64,000 nt of DNA from Ottowia thiooxydans DSM 14619 (GTDB taxonomy: Bacteria > Pseudomonadota > Gammaproteobacteria > Burkholderiales > Burkholderiaceae_C): NCBI RefSeq assembly GCF_000422885.1, contig NZ_AUGX01000008.1:248001-312000 (forward strand), read 5' to 3'. Every line of letters begins with the position of its first letter. Position 1 is the stretch's first letter. Below, one piece after another: positions 1 to 8,326 of the stretch. The translations under genes were made by a program, and so were the position numbers. The notes below the pieces were generated by a model. That model searched no databases. It was not told the origin of the DNA and saw only the letters and a program-made list of their open reading frames with translations.

Positions 1-660
1 GCCGGTGCGGCACAGGCGGAGACGCCTGCCTTGTCCGCCACAGAGCAAACCCAGCTTTCGGCCATTGCGAAAGACGTTTTCAAATCGCAAGCCATGCCTC
101 CCGATCTAGTGGCCATGTGCGTGCAGCAACTGCGCCGTGACACTGGAAAAAAACACCCCGGTTACGACGCTTGGGCCGATATGGGTGCGGTCTGCCTCAC
201 CCCTCGAACCGCACACGAACCACGCGATACATCGTATTTGAACGAAAAGGAACGCCAAAATCCTGACATCGCTGCCAACGTCAAGGCCACCCATGCGGTG
301 ATGTCGCAAATTACCTTTGCCGTCAAGACTGACAATGGCGATTTTCTTGGCTACTGGGAATCGCCCCGTGGCACGCCTCTTGCCCTTGCGCGCATCGTGC
401 GCTACGACACCGAAGGCCAGTTCAGCCTGGAACCGGGCCGCACCATCACCGAAGCCTTGTTGCTGGAATTCGTGTCCCTCGAAGAAAAGAATGCTGCTAG
501 CAAGTACCAACGGGCCAGAAAAAGTCTGGAGCAGTTAGGCGCTGGCACGATCCCATCTACGTACAGTGCCCTGAACAAGCAAATCTTATCTACCGTGGCG
601 ACCAGCCCCGACGCCATGCATGATCAACTGTTCAAGCGCTATAGGGCGGAGAGCAAGTAA
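1..660 (+). CDS. Exported protein of unknown function (5' end cut by window)
   Basis: The reading frame is open from base 1, so the real start lies left of the window. The first codons read A-G-A-A-Q-A-E-T-P-A, which looks like the end of a Sec signal peptide with a possible cut after AQA; a start at the TTG at base 31 is therefore unlikely. The visible part is about 219 codons. It has a stretch around residues 95-120 with G-D-F-L-G-Y-W, reminiscent of SMI1/KNR4-type folds, but I would not assign that family. The C-terminal third is charged and probably helical. The next gene (824) is DUF4259-like, so both may belong to a small accessory or polymorphic-toxin-related set; this is only context. 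Function unknown. Confidence 0.6.
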   Translation, partial: AGAAQAETPALSATEQTQLSAIAKDVFKSQAMPPDLVAMCVQQLRRDTGKKHPGYDAWADMGAVCLTPRTAHEPRDTSYLNEKERQNPDIAANVKATHAVMSQITFAVKTDNGDFLGYWESPRGTPLALARIVRYDTEGQFSLEPGRTITEALLLEFVSLEEKNAASKYQRARKSLEQLGAGTIPSTYSALNKQILSTVATSPDAMHDQLFKRYRAESK

Positions 661-823
661 ATCGAGGAGTGAGTTTTCTCTATCGTCACTGCCCTGCGGG
701 GAACATCGTTTGAGATAAACGATGTGATCGGCGTGGATGCGCCAGTCCGTTTCGATCAGATCGAGTCCGTGCGCGAGGTACAGCTGACCCAGACAAAGCA
801 AGTGCCAACTACTGGATATTAAT

Positions 824-1204
824 ATGGGTGATTGGAGTACAAAGCCTTGGGGCTGCGATGAAGCCGCAGACTGGTTCCATAGATTTTGGACAAAAGGAGG
901 AATTGCGGTTCTTATTCGGGAGTTCGAAGAATTCGATGAGCGCCAGGAAAAATACGATTCAATCAGAGCCGCGAGTTACTTGCTTCAAACACTAGGAATT
1001 ACCTTTGTTTGGCCTGTGGATCACAGTGACGAGTTAGAACCGCTCCTGCGCAAAGCGATTCTTATCTTGAAAAATATGATTGACCCACCGACTGATGACT
1101 GGGGATATTTAGAGATGTGCGGCAATGATCCGGGCGCAATCTTGGCGGTCAAGGAGCAAATCACTGCACTTCAAGATCGATTAAGCGATCTGACCCCACA
1201 TTAA
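824..1204 (+). CDS. Small DUF4259-like protein
   Basis: 126 residues starting at an ATG with a poor ribosome site. The N-terminus G-D-W-S-T-K-P-W-G-C-D-E-A-A-D-W resembles the W-G-x-x-P-x-x-N-D-x-A-A-D-W signature of the DUF4259 family of small acidic proteins, which have no settled function and often occur next to toxin or immunity genes. The rest is predicted helical and acidic, with no signal peptide or membrane segment. It lies 163 bases after the exported protein at the left end, and that gap holds only a fragmentary frame without a start codon. The family label comes from the N-terminal motif only, and the function is unknown. Confidence 0.55.
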   Translation: MGDWSTKPWGCDEAADWFHRFWTKGGIAVLIREFEEFDERQEKYDSIRAASYLLQTLGITFVWPVDHSDELEPLLRKAILILKNMIDPPTDDWGYLEMCGNDPGAILAVKEQITALQDRLSDLTPH

Positions 1205-1290
1205 CGGTGCCTCGCGAATCGTTGAACGCTGACTCAACCGCTCGAAACGTTTGGTCGAATGGTTAAGCGTCAGCCAGCCGTTCAATGCCG

Positions 1291-1674
1291 TCAGGAACGA
1301 ACGAAAAGCGTCACAAGTGGATCGTCCCCTACTTGTCGGCTGCAATGGCCGTGAACCAGGGGGTTGAAGGTCTGCCCAGGCGGCAGCGTGTCATCGGAGT
1401 AGAAAAACTCCCCAGGTCCAAATACGCGTTTACTGCCATCTTGCAATCCGATTTCCATGCGTCCCTGAATTACCACAAGCCATTGCGGCGTTGTAGTGCA
1501 GTGGAAATCGCTCTTGAAGCCAATGGGACTCTGGCGCCACTGCATTCCGCCTGACGCCTGCAGCGGACTGAGGCGTGCCGCAGGTGTGCCCTCTGTCAGT
1601 GGCGTGATGTCATCGCGCCAGCGGGCCCGGCCTTCGGCATCGGTGTAGAGCACGGGTTGTGTGAGCGTAGTCAT
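1291..1674 (-). CDS. Single-domain cupin protein
   Basis: 127 residues when started at the ATG at 1674, which has GGAAAG nine bases upstream; an earlier in-frame start at 1698 is possible but has no such site. The core holds a cupin barrel: the stretch ending in Q-W-L-V-V-I-Q-G-R-M-E-I-G-L followed by F-G-P-G-E-F-F is cupin motif 1/inter-motif, and P-P-G-Q-x-x-x-P-L-V-H-G-H fits motif 2. The usual H-x-H metal pair of motif 1 appears as a single H (D-F-H-C), so metal binding is uncertain. It is a stand-alone gene on the minus strand. Substrate unknown. Confidence 0.65.
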   Translation of the reverse strand: MTTLTQPVLYTDAEGRARWRDDITPLTEGTPAARLSPLQASGGMQWRQSPIGFKSDFHCTTTPQWLVVIQGRMEIGLQDGSKRVFGPGEFFYSDDTLPPGQTFNPLVHGHCSRQVGDDPLVTLFVRS

Positions 1675-2115
1675 GGCGATGTTCTTTCCAGCGTTCAATC
1701 AGGACGACGCAGCCAATGGCAAAGCGACGGTGGCGACGATTTTCACCTATTGTTCAAACTGGAGTGCAGGGTTGAAAAAAGTCCCCCCTGTGACATATCT
1801 CTCGATTTAGGCCCATGACATGCACACGCGAACGGTACAAAATGAAGGCTCAACGCGCTCGCAAGCTCTCATGATTCGCTACCAACTTTCGCTGAAGCGA
1901 GCGCCTGACCACCAGATACGGAAAAAGCATGCAGCGGTAGACTCTTAAGCACGCAAAACCAACAAGAACTGGCTCAGTCGGATGAAGGGAATACGCGGAA
2001 ATGAACTCAACCACTTACAACATTTCGTCGCGTACAAGCATGGGCAAAATTCTCTGGGTTTCTGATGGTTGCGCAGCGACCGGTCACCCTGTGTCTACAT
2101 GATTTCAAGCTCATC
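1675..2115. other. Intergenic stretch, nothing certain
   Basis: About 440 bases between the cupin gene and the phosphodiesterase gene. It holds only short frames (for example 25 codons from an ATG at 1871), no convincing hairpin-plus-T-run and no RNA gene that I can recognise. A weak TTGAAA / ATATCT pair near 1772-1800 has promoter-like spacing, but I do not call it. Confidence 0.4.
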
Positions 2116-2940
2116 ATGTTGATCGCCCATGTCACCGACCCGCACATCGGGTTGCGAACCAACCGGATGCAGGCCCACCCCGGCACGACTGAGGCCTTCA
2201 GACGTGCGCTCATCCATGTGCGCCAACTTGTGCCGGCGCCCGATGTTCTGCTGTTAAGCGGTGATTTGAGTGAAACCGGTCGCGAAGAGGACTACATCAC
2301 ACTGGCAGCCATCGTAGAAGAAGAGTTGGCCACACTGGCTTCCTGCGGGCCCCTTGTCCTGGCCATCCCCGGCAATCACGACACACCGGCCGTAGCGAAA
2401 GCCGTGCTCGGTGAGTTGATGCCGGTGGCGGCCGATGCGCCCGACGGAACTATGTGCCTTCACGTCGAACGCGGTGGCCTGCACTTCATAGGGCTGGATA
2501 CGGTGCACCTCGGCTTTGCACATGGGCATCTGAATGAGGCTCAGCTCCATTGGCTGGAGGCACAACTGACGGCCTGCGCAGGCCACCCAGTCTTGCTGTT
2601 CATGCATCATCCACCGTTGGTTTCCGGTATTTCAGCGATGGATGCCTGCGGCCTGCTGGAGGGAGGCCCACAGCTAGGCAAATTAGTGGCGGCACATGGG
2701 GGCGTTCAATTGATCGCCGCGGGACACGTCCACCGGCTCATTCTTGGCACGTTAGGCGGAGCGCCGGTGGTAGTTGCCCCTTCATCGTCCCACCAGATAG
2801 ATCTAAATCTGCAGCCTGGGGCACCCCTGGCCTGCCGGATGGAGCCGCCCATGATCGGCCTCTACCGCTGGTCCCTCGAGGACGGCATGGCTTGCCATTT
2901 CAGCCACGTGAATCCGTTCCCTGGTCCGTTTGCTATATGA
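2116..2940 (+). CDS. cpdA: Calcineurin-like phosphodiesterase, class III cAMP phosphodiesterase type
   Basis: 274 residues from the ATG at 2116; an upstream in-frame ATG at 2065 would add 17 residues before the first beta strand of the fold and is less likely. All metallophosphatase blocks are present in order: D-P-H near residue 8 (D-x-H), S-G-D near 50, I-P-G-N-H-D near 92, a M-H-H-P-P block near 160 and G-H-V-H near 203. This layout matches the CpdA/GpdQ group, which hydrolyses 3',5'-cAMP or glycerophosphodiesters with a two-metal centre in the cytoplasm. The gene stands alone between the cupin and glyoxalase genes. The enzyme class is safe; the substrate (and the symbol cpdA) is inferred. 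Confidence 0.75.
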   Translation: MLIAHVTDPHIGLRTNRMQAHPGTTEAFRRALIHVRQLVPAPDVLLLSGDLSETGREEDYITLAAIVEEELATLASCGPLVLAIPGNHDTPAVAKAVLGELMPVAADAPDGTMCLHVERGGLHFIGLDTVHLGFAHGHLNEAQLHWLEAQLTACAGHPVLLFMHHPPLVSGISAMDACGLLEGGPQLGKLVAAHGGVQLIAAGHVHRLILGTLGGAPVVVAPSSSHQIDLNLQPGAPLACRMEPPMIGLYRWSLEDGMACHFSHVNPFPGPFAI

Positions 2941-3110
2941 CCGAACTTTCTGCGCATGTTCGAGGTGTTTGTTTTAAGGCCTAAACGTTTGGATCGTGGC
3001 GGCCCGAAGCAATCGTACGTTGCTCCGCCAGAGTGGAACACGCGAGCCCATGCCCACCGCTTGCACGGTGATGCTCAGCACAGATCAACCGTTACGACGA
3101 AAATAGCAGC

Positions 3111-3533
3111 ATGAGAATCCTCCACACCATGTTGCGCGTTGGCAACCTTGACCGCTCGATTGATTTCTACACTGAAGTGCTGGGCATGCAGCTTCTGCGC
3201 CGCTCCGAAAACCCGGAATACAAGTATTCGCTCGCCTTTCTAGGCTACGGCGGCGGCAATCCCGGCCAAGCCGAGATTGAGTTGACCTACAACTGGGGTA
3301 CGGAGCAGTACGAAATGGGCACTGCCTACGGTCACATCGCCCTGGGCGTACCAGATGCCTATGCTGCTTGCGAAAAAATCAAGGCAGCGGGCGGCAATGT
3401 CACGCGCGAGGCAGGCCCAGTCAAAGGAGGCACTACGGTCATTGCCTTCGTCACCGATCCTGACGGCTATAAGATCGAACTCATCCAGCGCAACGAAGAC
3501 AGCGCCGGACAAGGGCTTAGAACGGATTCCTAG
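3111..3533 (+). CDS. gloA: Glyoxalase I (lactoylglutathione lyase)
   Basis: 140 residues, the usual length for the short Ni-type bacterial enzyme. It isomerises the methylglyoxal-glutathione hemithioacetal to S-lactoylglutathione. The four metal ligands are visible: H5 (I-L-H-T-M), E57 (I-E-L-T-Y-N-W-G), H75 (Y-G-H-I-A-L-G-V) and E123 (Y-K-I-E-L-I-Q). Two VOC repeats span roughly residues 1-65 and 70-130. Two strong hairpins follow the stop codon directly (3546-3618), consistent with a one-gene transcript. A short unconserved tail follows residue 128. Highly confident family call. Confidence 0.95.
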   Translation: MRILHTMLRVGNLDRSIDFYTEVLGMQLLRRSENPEYKYSLAFLGYGGGNPGQAEIELTYNWGTEQYEMGTAYGHIALGVPDAYAACEKIKAAGGNVTREAGPVKGGTTVIAFVTDPDGYKIELIQRNEDSAGQGLRTDS

Positions 3534-3545
3534 ATGAGCGAAACA

Positions 3546-3566
3546 GAATGCAGAAATTCTGCATTC
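3546..3566. repeat. Perfect 10-bp inverted repeat after gloA
   Basis: Arms GAATGCAGAA and TTCTGCATTC are separated by one base. The near-zero loop makes it a poor RNA hairpin but a good two-fold DNA site, so it could be a protein-binding site for the CYTH-CHAD gene at 3633 or the upper part of a terminator region. Confidence 0.6.
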
Positions 3567-3578
3567 ATTCTGTCTTTG

Positions 3579-3618
3579 AACGTCCCTACGATCCCTTCGT
3601 ATGAATCGTAGGGACGTT
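3579..3618 (+). terminator. 14-bp perfect stem-loop between gloA and the CYTH-CHAD gene
   Basis: AACGTCCCTACGAT pairs without mismatch with ATCGTAGGGACGTT around a 12-base loop. Only a short T-poor tail (CTTAG) follows, so it is either a bidirectional or Rho-assisted terminator of gloA, or a leader structure of the CYTH-CHAD gene, whose ATG is only 15 bases downstream. The stem is certain; the role is inferred. Confidence 0.6.
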
Positions 3619-3632
3619 CTTAGAATGACATC

Positions 3633-5150
3633 ATGAAAAATGCTTCAAGGGCCTCGCAATCCAGCGAAATCGAGTTGAAACTGGTCCTGCCCGGAGCCGA
3701 TCGGCGCCGAATTGCCGATCAATTGGCGACTACACCACCGCTGGCGGGCGTGGCATTCCAAGTGCTGCGTTTGCGCAACATTTACTTCGACACACCGGAG
3801 CAGAATCTGCGCCAGCAAAAGGCGGCCTTGCGCCTGCGCAGCGTCCGCGAAGGTGCGGGAAGCAGGCCACGATGGATTCAAACGTTCAAAACCGCGGGTA
3901 ACAGTACAGCCGGGCTGAGCCAACGTGGCGAATGGGAAACCTCGCTGCGCCGTGGAGAACTCGATCCCATGGCATTACAAGGTACACCATGGAGTGCGAT
4001 CGACGACCATAACGAGTTGTTTGGTCAGCTGATGCCGTGTTTTGAAACCAGAAGCACGAGAACTGTCTGGCAAGTGAGGGGCGAAGACGCAAGCCACGTG
4101 GAAGTGGCGCTCGACATCGGTTCGATACATGCCAGCGGCAGGCGCTTGCCAATCTGCGAGCTCGAACTTGAATTGATCCAGGGCAGTGCAGATGCACTCT
4201 TTACCCTGGCCGAACAAATTGCCTCACATATAGCCGTTTTGCCGGCGCAAACCAGCAAGGCGCAGCAAGGCTGGCGACTCGCGGCGGGCATCAGCGCTGC
4301 GCCATTGAGGGCGCACGCGCTCGCCCTTGATCCCGATCAGCCAGTCATGCCAGCGGCGCAAGCCGTGCTGGGAGAAATGTTCAGCCAGTTCACCGAGAAT
4401 CTTGTGGGCATTTTGCATGCAGACCACACGGAATTGGTGCATCAAGCGCGCGTTGGCTGGCGCAGATGGCGCAGCGGGCTATGGCTATTCAAGCCACTAT
4501 GCAAGCATTGCCCTGCACCTGATGACGATGACCTGCGTCCATTGCTGAAGGCTCTGGGGGCGGTGCGTGATCTCGACGTCGCGGCACTGGAGAGCCTGCC
4601 GACATGGGCTGAGGCGTTCATCGCTGGCGACCCTCACCGCAGTGCAGACTGGCACCTCATGGAAGCCACGTTGCAGGCCGAACGACAAGCGCGCCGTCGT
4701 TCGCTGCTGAAAGCGCTCGCTGCGCCCTCAACCGGATTGGCTCTTGTGCGCACGAGCCGTTGGTTGCATGGCTTGGAACGTACCCAGGAAGCGTCTCAGG
4801 CTTTGGGAGAATGGGCTAAAGACCGTACGCGCGATCTGCACGCAAGGCTCTCGGGCGAAGTGGATGCCATGCACGCGCTGCCGGCCCCGGAAAACGCCGA
4901 GGTCACGGTACGGCAGCATCGCGTGCGATTGCTAGCAAAGCGAACGCGCTATTGCCTGGAAGCGATGGAGCCCGTGCTCCCCAAAGCACGCACGCGCCGA
5001 TGGGCAGACCAGGCGACAGAGCTGCAGAGCAGCATAGGCGCCGCACGTGACCTGCTCATATTGGCAGAGATGCTGGAGCCTCTGGGAGTAGACCGCGCCA
5101 TCCTGGGGTTTCTGCGCGGCATTTCAGCCGCCCGGATGGCACCCCGGTAG
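3633..5150 (+). CDS. CYTH and CHAD domain protein (inorganic triphosphatase type)
   Basis: 505 residues. The N-terminus carries the E-x-E-x-K signature of the CYTH (triphosphate tunnel) fold at E12-I-E-L-K16, with the domain running to about residue 205; basic and acidic residues typical of the tunnel follow (R-L-R-S-V-R, L-E-L-E-L). Residues about 235-495 form a CHAD domain, a histidine-rich helical bundle that binds polyphosphate (H-x-x-R-V-x-x-R-R-W-R and Q-H-R-V-R-L-L-A-K-R-T-R-Y pieces are seen). E. coli YgiF has the same two-domain architecture and hydrolyses inorganic triphosphate, so that activity is likely. Convergent with the OmpA-like gene. The ATG follows a large hairpin closely, so transcription must start in or after it, or read through. 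Confidence 0.88.
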   Translation: MKNASRASQSSEIELKLVLPGADRRRIADQLATTPPLAGVAFQVLRLRNIYFDTPEQNLRQQKAALRLRSVREGAGSRPRWIQTFKTAGNSTAGLSQRGEWETSLRRGELDPMALQGTPWSAIDDHNELFGQLMPCFETRSTRTVWQVRGEDASHVEVALDIGSIHASGRRLPICELELELIQGSADALFTLAEQIASHIAVLPAQTSKAQQGWRLAAGISAAPLRAHALALDPDQPVMPAAQAVLGEMFSQFTENLVGILHADHTELVHQARVGWRRWRSGLWLFKPLCKHCPAPDDDDLRPLLKALGAVRDLDVAALESLPTWAEAFIAGDPHRSADWHLMEATLQAERQARRRSLLKALAAPSTGLALVRTSRWLHGLERTQEASQALGEWAKDRTRDLHARLSGEVDAMHALPAPENAEVTVRQHRVRLLAKRTRYCLEAMEPVLPKARTRRWADQATELQSSIGAARDLLILAEMLEPLGVDRAILGFLRGISAARMAPR

Positions 5151-5191
5151 ATCGGCTACCAGGTATTGAGCACCTGCTCAGGTCGCCAAGG

Positions 5192-5725
5192 TTATTGCAA
5201 GCGCACTTCGACTCGCCGCGCCTCGGCATTTGTGCCACCGGCCAGGGTGACCTCAGGTTTACGCAAATCAAGCTTGTCTTCACCGATGCCGAGGGAAATC
5301 AGGGTATCGCGCACGCCGATGGCGCGCTGCTTGGCCAATTCCTCATTCAAGGCGGGATCGCCGGAAGTGTCGTGGAAACCGCTGATGAGGGCGATTTGGC
5401 CGGCCGCGACGCCTTTCACGATGTCACCCAACGCATCTTTGGCGCCCGGTGCCAATTCTGCTTTGCCGCTGGCGAAGTAAAACTTGACAACGCCTGTTTC
5501 GACCACGATGCTGGCCGCGTCGACTGCTATGACCGTTGCGCCCGCAGCCGCGCCGCCTAAGGCCACACCCGCACCTGGGGTTGCGACAATCGCCGCACTC
5601 GTTGCTGGGGATTTTTTGCTGGACTTGTAGATACCGACGCCAAGCGTCAGACCAACAGCCAATAGCACCATACTGAACACCACGCCCAGCGCCAAACCTT
5701 GGTTATCGTCGTCTTGAGAATTCAT
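5192..5725 (-). CDS. OmpA-family protein with a single N-terminal membrane anchor
   Basis: 177 residues with an AGGAG ribosome site. After a short acidic start (N-S-Q-D-D-D-N) there is one hydrophobic helix at about residues 10-31, then an alanine/glycine-rich linker, then an OmpA_C-like peptidoglycan-binding domain from about residue 75 to the end. The conserved N-x-x-L-x-x-x-R-A-x-x-V block is seen as N-E-E-L-A-K-Q-R-A-I-G-V, with R-R-V-E-V at the end. No lipobox, so it is probably held in the inner membrane with the domain in the periplasm, unlike Pal. Stands alone and is convergent with the CYTH-CHAD gene. Confidence 0.82.
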   Translation of the reverse strand: MNSQDDDNQGLALGVVFSMVLLAVGLTLGVGIYKSSKKSPATSAAIVATPGAGVALGGAAAGATVIAVDAASIVVETGVVKFYFASGKAELAPGAKDALGDIVKGVAAGQIALISGFHDTSGDPALNEELAKQRAIGVRDTLISLGIGEDKLDLRKPEVTLAGGTNAEARRVEVRLQ

Positions 5726-5845
5726 TAACTAAGCTCCTGCTTTTAATAAAGCCTTGCGTGATTTCCTGCGCACCGTGGAGAAAAAGACTCCACGCACTAC
5801 ACAGGCAACCATGCAAGGCATCCTGGAAAATTATAAAGTTTGGCC

Positions 5846-6493
5846 ATGAAGCCCCTGGAAGACCATCCAACCCCGGCGTCCGATTCATTTCGGCATCTGT
5901 TCAGACCGGGCCGAGAGCCCGCTCAAATGCTGGAAAAAGCTCGCCGGCAATGGCTGCAACAGGGCCATGCACAGGATTTGTGGGTCTTCGGCTATGCCTC
6001 TTTAATTTGGCGACCAGATTTCGATCATACCGAACGTCATGCCACACGTGTGCATGGCTGGCATCGGGCACTGGCCATGTGGAGCCGAGTTAACCGCGGC
6101 ACCCCTGAAATTCCTGGTCTGGTTTTCGCGCTTTTACCCGGCGGCAGCTGCCGCGGCGTGATTTACCGCATTCCTCACCGCAATGCGAACGAGGTGCTGG
6201 ATTTGCTATGGGCCCGCGAGATGCCCACTGCGGTCTACGACCCGCGCTGGCTCCCCTGCTCGACGCCGCACGGCCCGGTATCTGCGCTGGCGTTCACCTT
6301 GTCGAGGCGCAGCCCCGCTTTCACCGGCGAGCTGACGCCAGAGCAATACAGCCATATTTTCAGCGGAGCGAGCGGGCGCTACGGCACCACTTTGGACTAC
6401 GCACGCCAAACCCATGAAGCCCTGCGCGCCCACGGGATTGACGATGCATCGCTCACCAGGCTCCTGGGACATGCGAAGCCGGATTCGCCCTGA
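5846..6493 (+). CDS. ChaC-like gamma-glutamylcyclotransferase
   Basis: 215 residues from the ATG at 5846; the frame is also open from a TTG two codons earlier. Y-G/F-G-Y-A-S-L-I-W near residue 50 is the ChaC substrate-binding loop that follows the first strand, and W-A-R-E-M near 127 contains the glutamate expected to act as general acid/base. The family splits glutathione into 5-oxoproline and Cys-Gly. The length matches bacterial ChaC proteins with a slightly long N-terminus. It lies upstream of pdxH in the same direction with a 60-base gap, so co-transcription is possible. Confidence 0.85.
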   Translation: MKPLEDHPTPASDSFRHLFRPGREPAQMLEKARRQWLQQGHAQDLWVFGYASLIWRPDFDHTERHATRVHGWHRALAMWSRVNRGTPEIPGLVFALLPGGSCRGVIYRIPHRNANEVLDLLWAREMPTAVYDPRWLPCSTPHGPVSALAFTLSRRSPAFTGELTPEQYSHIFSGASGRYGTTLDYARQTHEALRAHGIDDASLTRLLGHAKPDSP

Positions 6494-6553
6494 ACACCCT
6501 ACAGGAGTGTCGCGCACAAAGGGCATCACAGCGCCTGCCTTTACACTGCCTGC

Positions 6554-7189
6554 ATGAGCGATATCGCACACCTGCGCAAGAGTTACGAGCGTGCCGAACT
6601 TTCGGACGACGCCTCGCATGCCGACCCACTTCACCAGTTTGGGAAATGGTTCGACGAAGCCCGGAAAAGTGAGGTGCCAGAGCCGAACGCCATGACGCTG
6701 GCGACCGTCAGCGGTGATCTAAGACCCAGCACGCGCATCGTGCTGATCAAGGATTTCGATGAACGTGGCATCGTCTGGTATACCAATTACGACAGCCGAA
6801 AAGGGCGCGAATTGGGCGGCAACCCTTATGCTGCACTGCAGTTTCACTGGGTAGAACTGGAGCGCGTGGTGCGCATCGAAGGTCTCGTGGAAAAAGTAAG
6901 CGATGCCGAGAGCGATGCCTACTATGCCAGCCGACCTCTAGACAGCCGCATTGGCGCCTGGGCCAGCCCACAAAGCCAAATCATTGAAAGCCGTTCGGTA
7001 CTGGTGACAAGTGCTGCCAAGTACGGTGCCAAATTTCTGCTCAATCCCCCGCGCCCGCCGCACTGGGGCGGGTTTCGGCTGGTACCGGAGCGCTGGGAGT
7101 TCTGGCAAGGCCGCAAAAGCCGGCTGCACGACAGGCTGCAGTATCGAATGGGTGAGAGTGGCTGGTTGCGCGAGCGCTTGGCGCCTTAG
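6554..7189 (+). CDS. pdxH: Pyridoxamine/pyridoxine 5'-phosphate oxidase
   Basis: 211 residues, the normal length. It makes pyridoxal 5'-phosphate from PNP or PMP with FMN and oxygen. Family blocks are complete: M-T-L-A-T-V near 46, R-I-V-L-I-K-D-F-D near 62, Y-T-N-Y-D-S-R-K-G near 75, the F-H-W[11 protein letters not shown] block near 97, S-R-P[10 protein letters not shown] near 125, and the C-terminal [17 protein letters not shown]-x-x-R-L-H-D-R signature. Convergent with the transporter gene at 7213. Confidence 0.97.
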   Translation: MSDIAHLRKSYERAELSDDASHADPLHQFGKWFDEARKSEVPEPNAMTLATVSGDLRPSTRIVLIKDFDERGIVWYTNYDSRKGRELGGNPYAALQFHWVELERVVRIEGLVEKVSDAESDAYYASRPLDSRIGAWASPQSQIIESRSVLVTSAAKYGAKFLLNPPRPPHWGGFRLVPERWEFWQGRKSRLHDRLQYRMGESGWLRERLAP

Positions 7190-7212
7190 TGGGCCGCAGG
7201 AGTTGAGCAGGC

Positions 7213-8169
7213 TTATCGCGGCAGCAGCCACATCACCACAGACACCGTAACCACCGCCATGGCGGTGGAAATCGCTACCGAGGCCGTGACCAGCTCCTCA
7301 GCCTTGTGATAGCGCTGCGAGAACAGAAACACGTTGGCGCCCACCGGCAAGGCCGCGGCGACCACCATCACCGCCAGAGGCAGGCCGGTAAGGCCTAGGG
7401 CCCAGCCAGCCAGAGCCATGAGCGCCGGATGCACGACGGTCTTAAGAGTAGAAATGACCAGCGCACCGCGCAGATGCGGACCGATGGCGGTTTGAGCCAG
7501 CGTCACGCCCACCAGGACGAGTGCCACTGGACCAAACGCGTCTCCCAGCAGCTTGAGTGGACGCTCCACTATGGGATGCAGCCCGATCCCTGTCAGTGAA
7601 TACAAAAAGCCCGCGATGATGGGAAGCGGAACCGGATGGAAGATCGCGTTCTTGACCGCCTGCACCACGGTGGCGGCAATGTGGCGTTGGCGCCCCTCAC
7701 CCGCGGCTTCCTGCTCTCGCGCCACCAGCAGCTCAATGACCACCGTGGCCAGGGTCAGCAGCACCAGCGCATGCATTGAAATCAGGGTAAAAAGATTCAA
7801 CAGGCCCGCCGGGCCGTACGCCAGTTGGACAAGCGGCACTCCAATCATCAGCGTATTGCTAAAAATGGCTGCCATTGCCACCACTGCTGACCGGCTATTC
7901 AGGCCTTGAATGAACAACAGGACGAAAAACAGGACGCCCGCCACGACGTAATACAACGCGACAGAGCGCAGATCCAGCCGTTCCAATTGCGCCGTGGCCA
8001 TGCTTCGAAATAGCAATGCCTGCACCAGCACCAGAAACACCAGGTTGGAGAGATCGCGCACGGCTTGGCCGCGAATCAGCTTCATTCGACCCGCCAGAAA
8101 ACCAATACCAATCAGCAGCACCACCGGAAGCAGGGAGGACAGAACGGGGTGGTCGAGCGATAAGGCCAT
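7213..8169 (-). CDS. AEC-family transporter (auxin efflux carrier type)
   Basis: 318 residues with about ten hydrophobic segments in two groups of five, separated by a short polar loop (R-E-Q-E-A-A-G-E-G-R-Q-R-H) around residues 150-162. The N-terminal L-P-V-V-L-L-I-G-I-G-F-L-A-G-R start is typical of bacterial AEC proteins, which export or import small carboxylates such as malate. Divergent from ribBA across a 157-base gap, with no regulator next to it. Substrate unknown. Confidence 0.85.
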   Translation of the reverse strand: MALSLDHPVLSSLLPVVLLIGIGFLAGRMKLIRGQAVRDLSNLVFLVLVQALLFRSMATAQLERLDLRSVALYYVVAGVLFFVLLFIQGLNSRSAVVAMAAIFSNTLMIGVPLVQLAYGPAGLLNLFTLISMHALVLLTLATVVIELLVAREQEAAGEGRQRHIAATVVQAVKNAIFHPVPLPIIAGFLYSLTGIGLHPIVERPLKLLGDAFGPVALVLVGVTLAQTAIGPHLRGALVISTLKTVVHPALMALAGWALGLTGLPLAVMVVAAALPVGANVFLFSQRYHKAEELVTASVAISTAMAVVTVSVVMWLLPR

Positions 8170-8326
8170 ATGGAAAACGGTGGATTGCGAGCAAAGCTAA
8201 ATTTCAGAGGCAAGACGGCCCCCAGGTTTGGGACCGCTAATGCAGCTAAAGGAATAGAAGGCCTCAAAGCGCCGATAATGTCACCTTTTGCCGCACTTGC
8301 GGCTGGCCACACGCGCCAGGCACACC

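Noticed and set aside
8170-8326. FMN riboswitch before ribBA
   Set aside because: I looked for the conserved AGGGGCAGGG and CCGACCGGCGGT-type blocks and found none.
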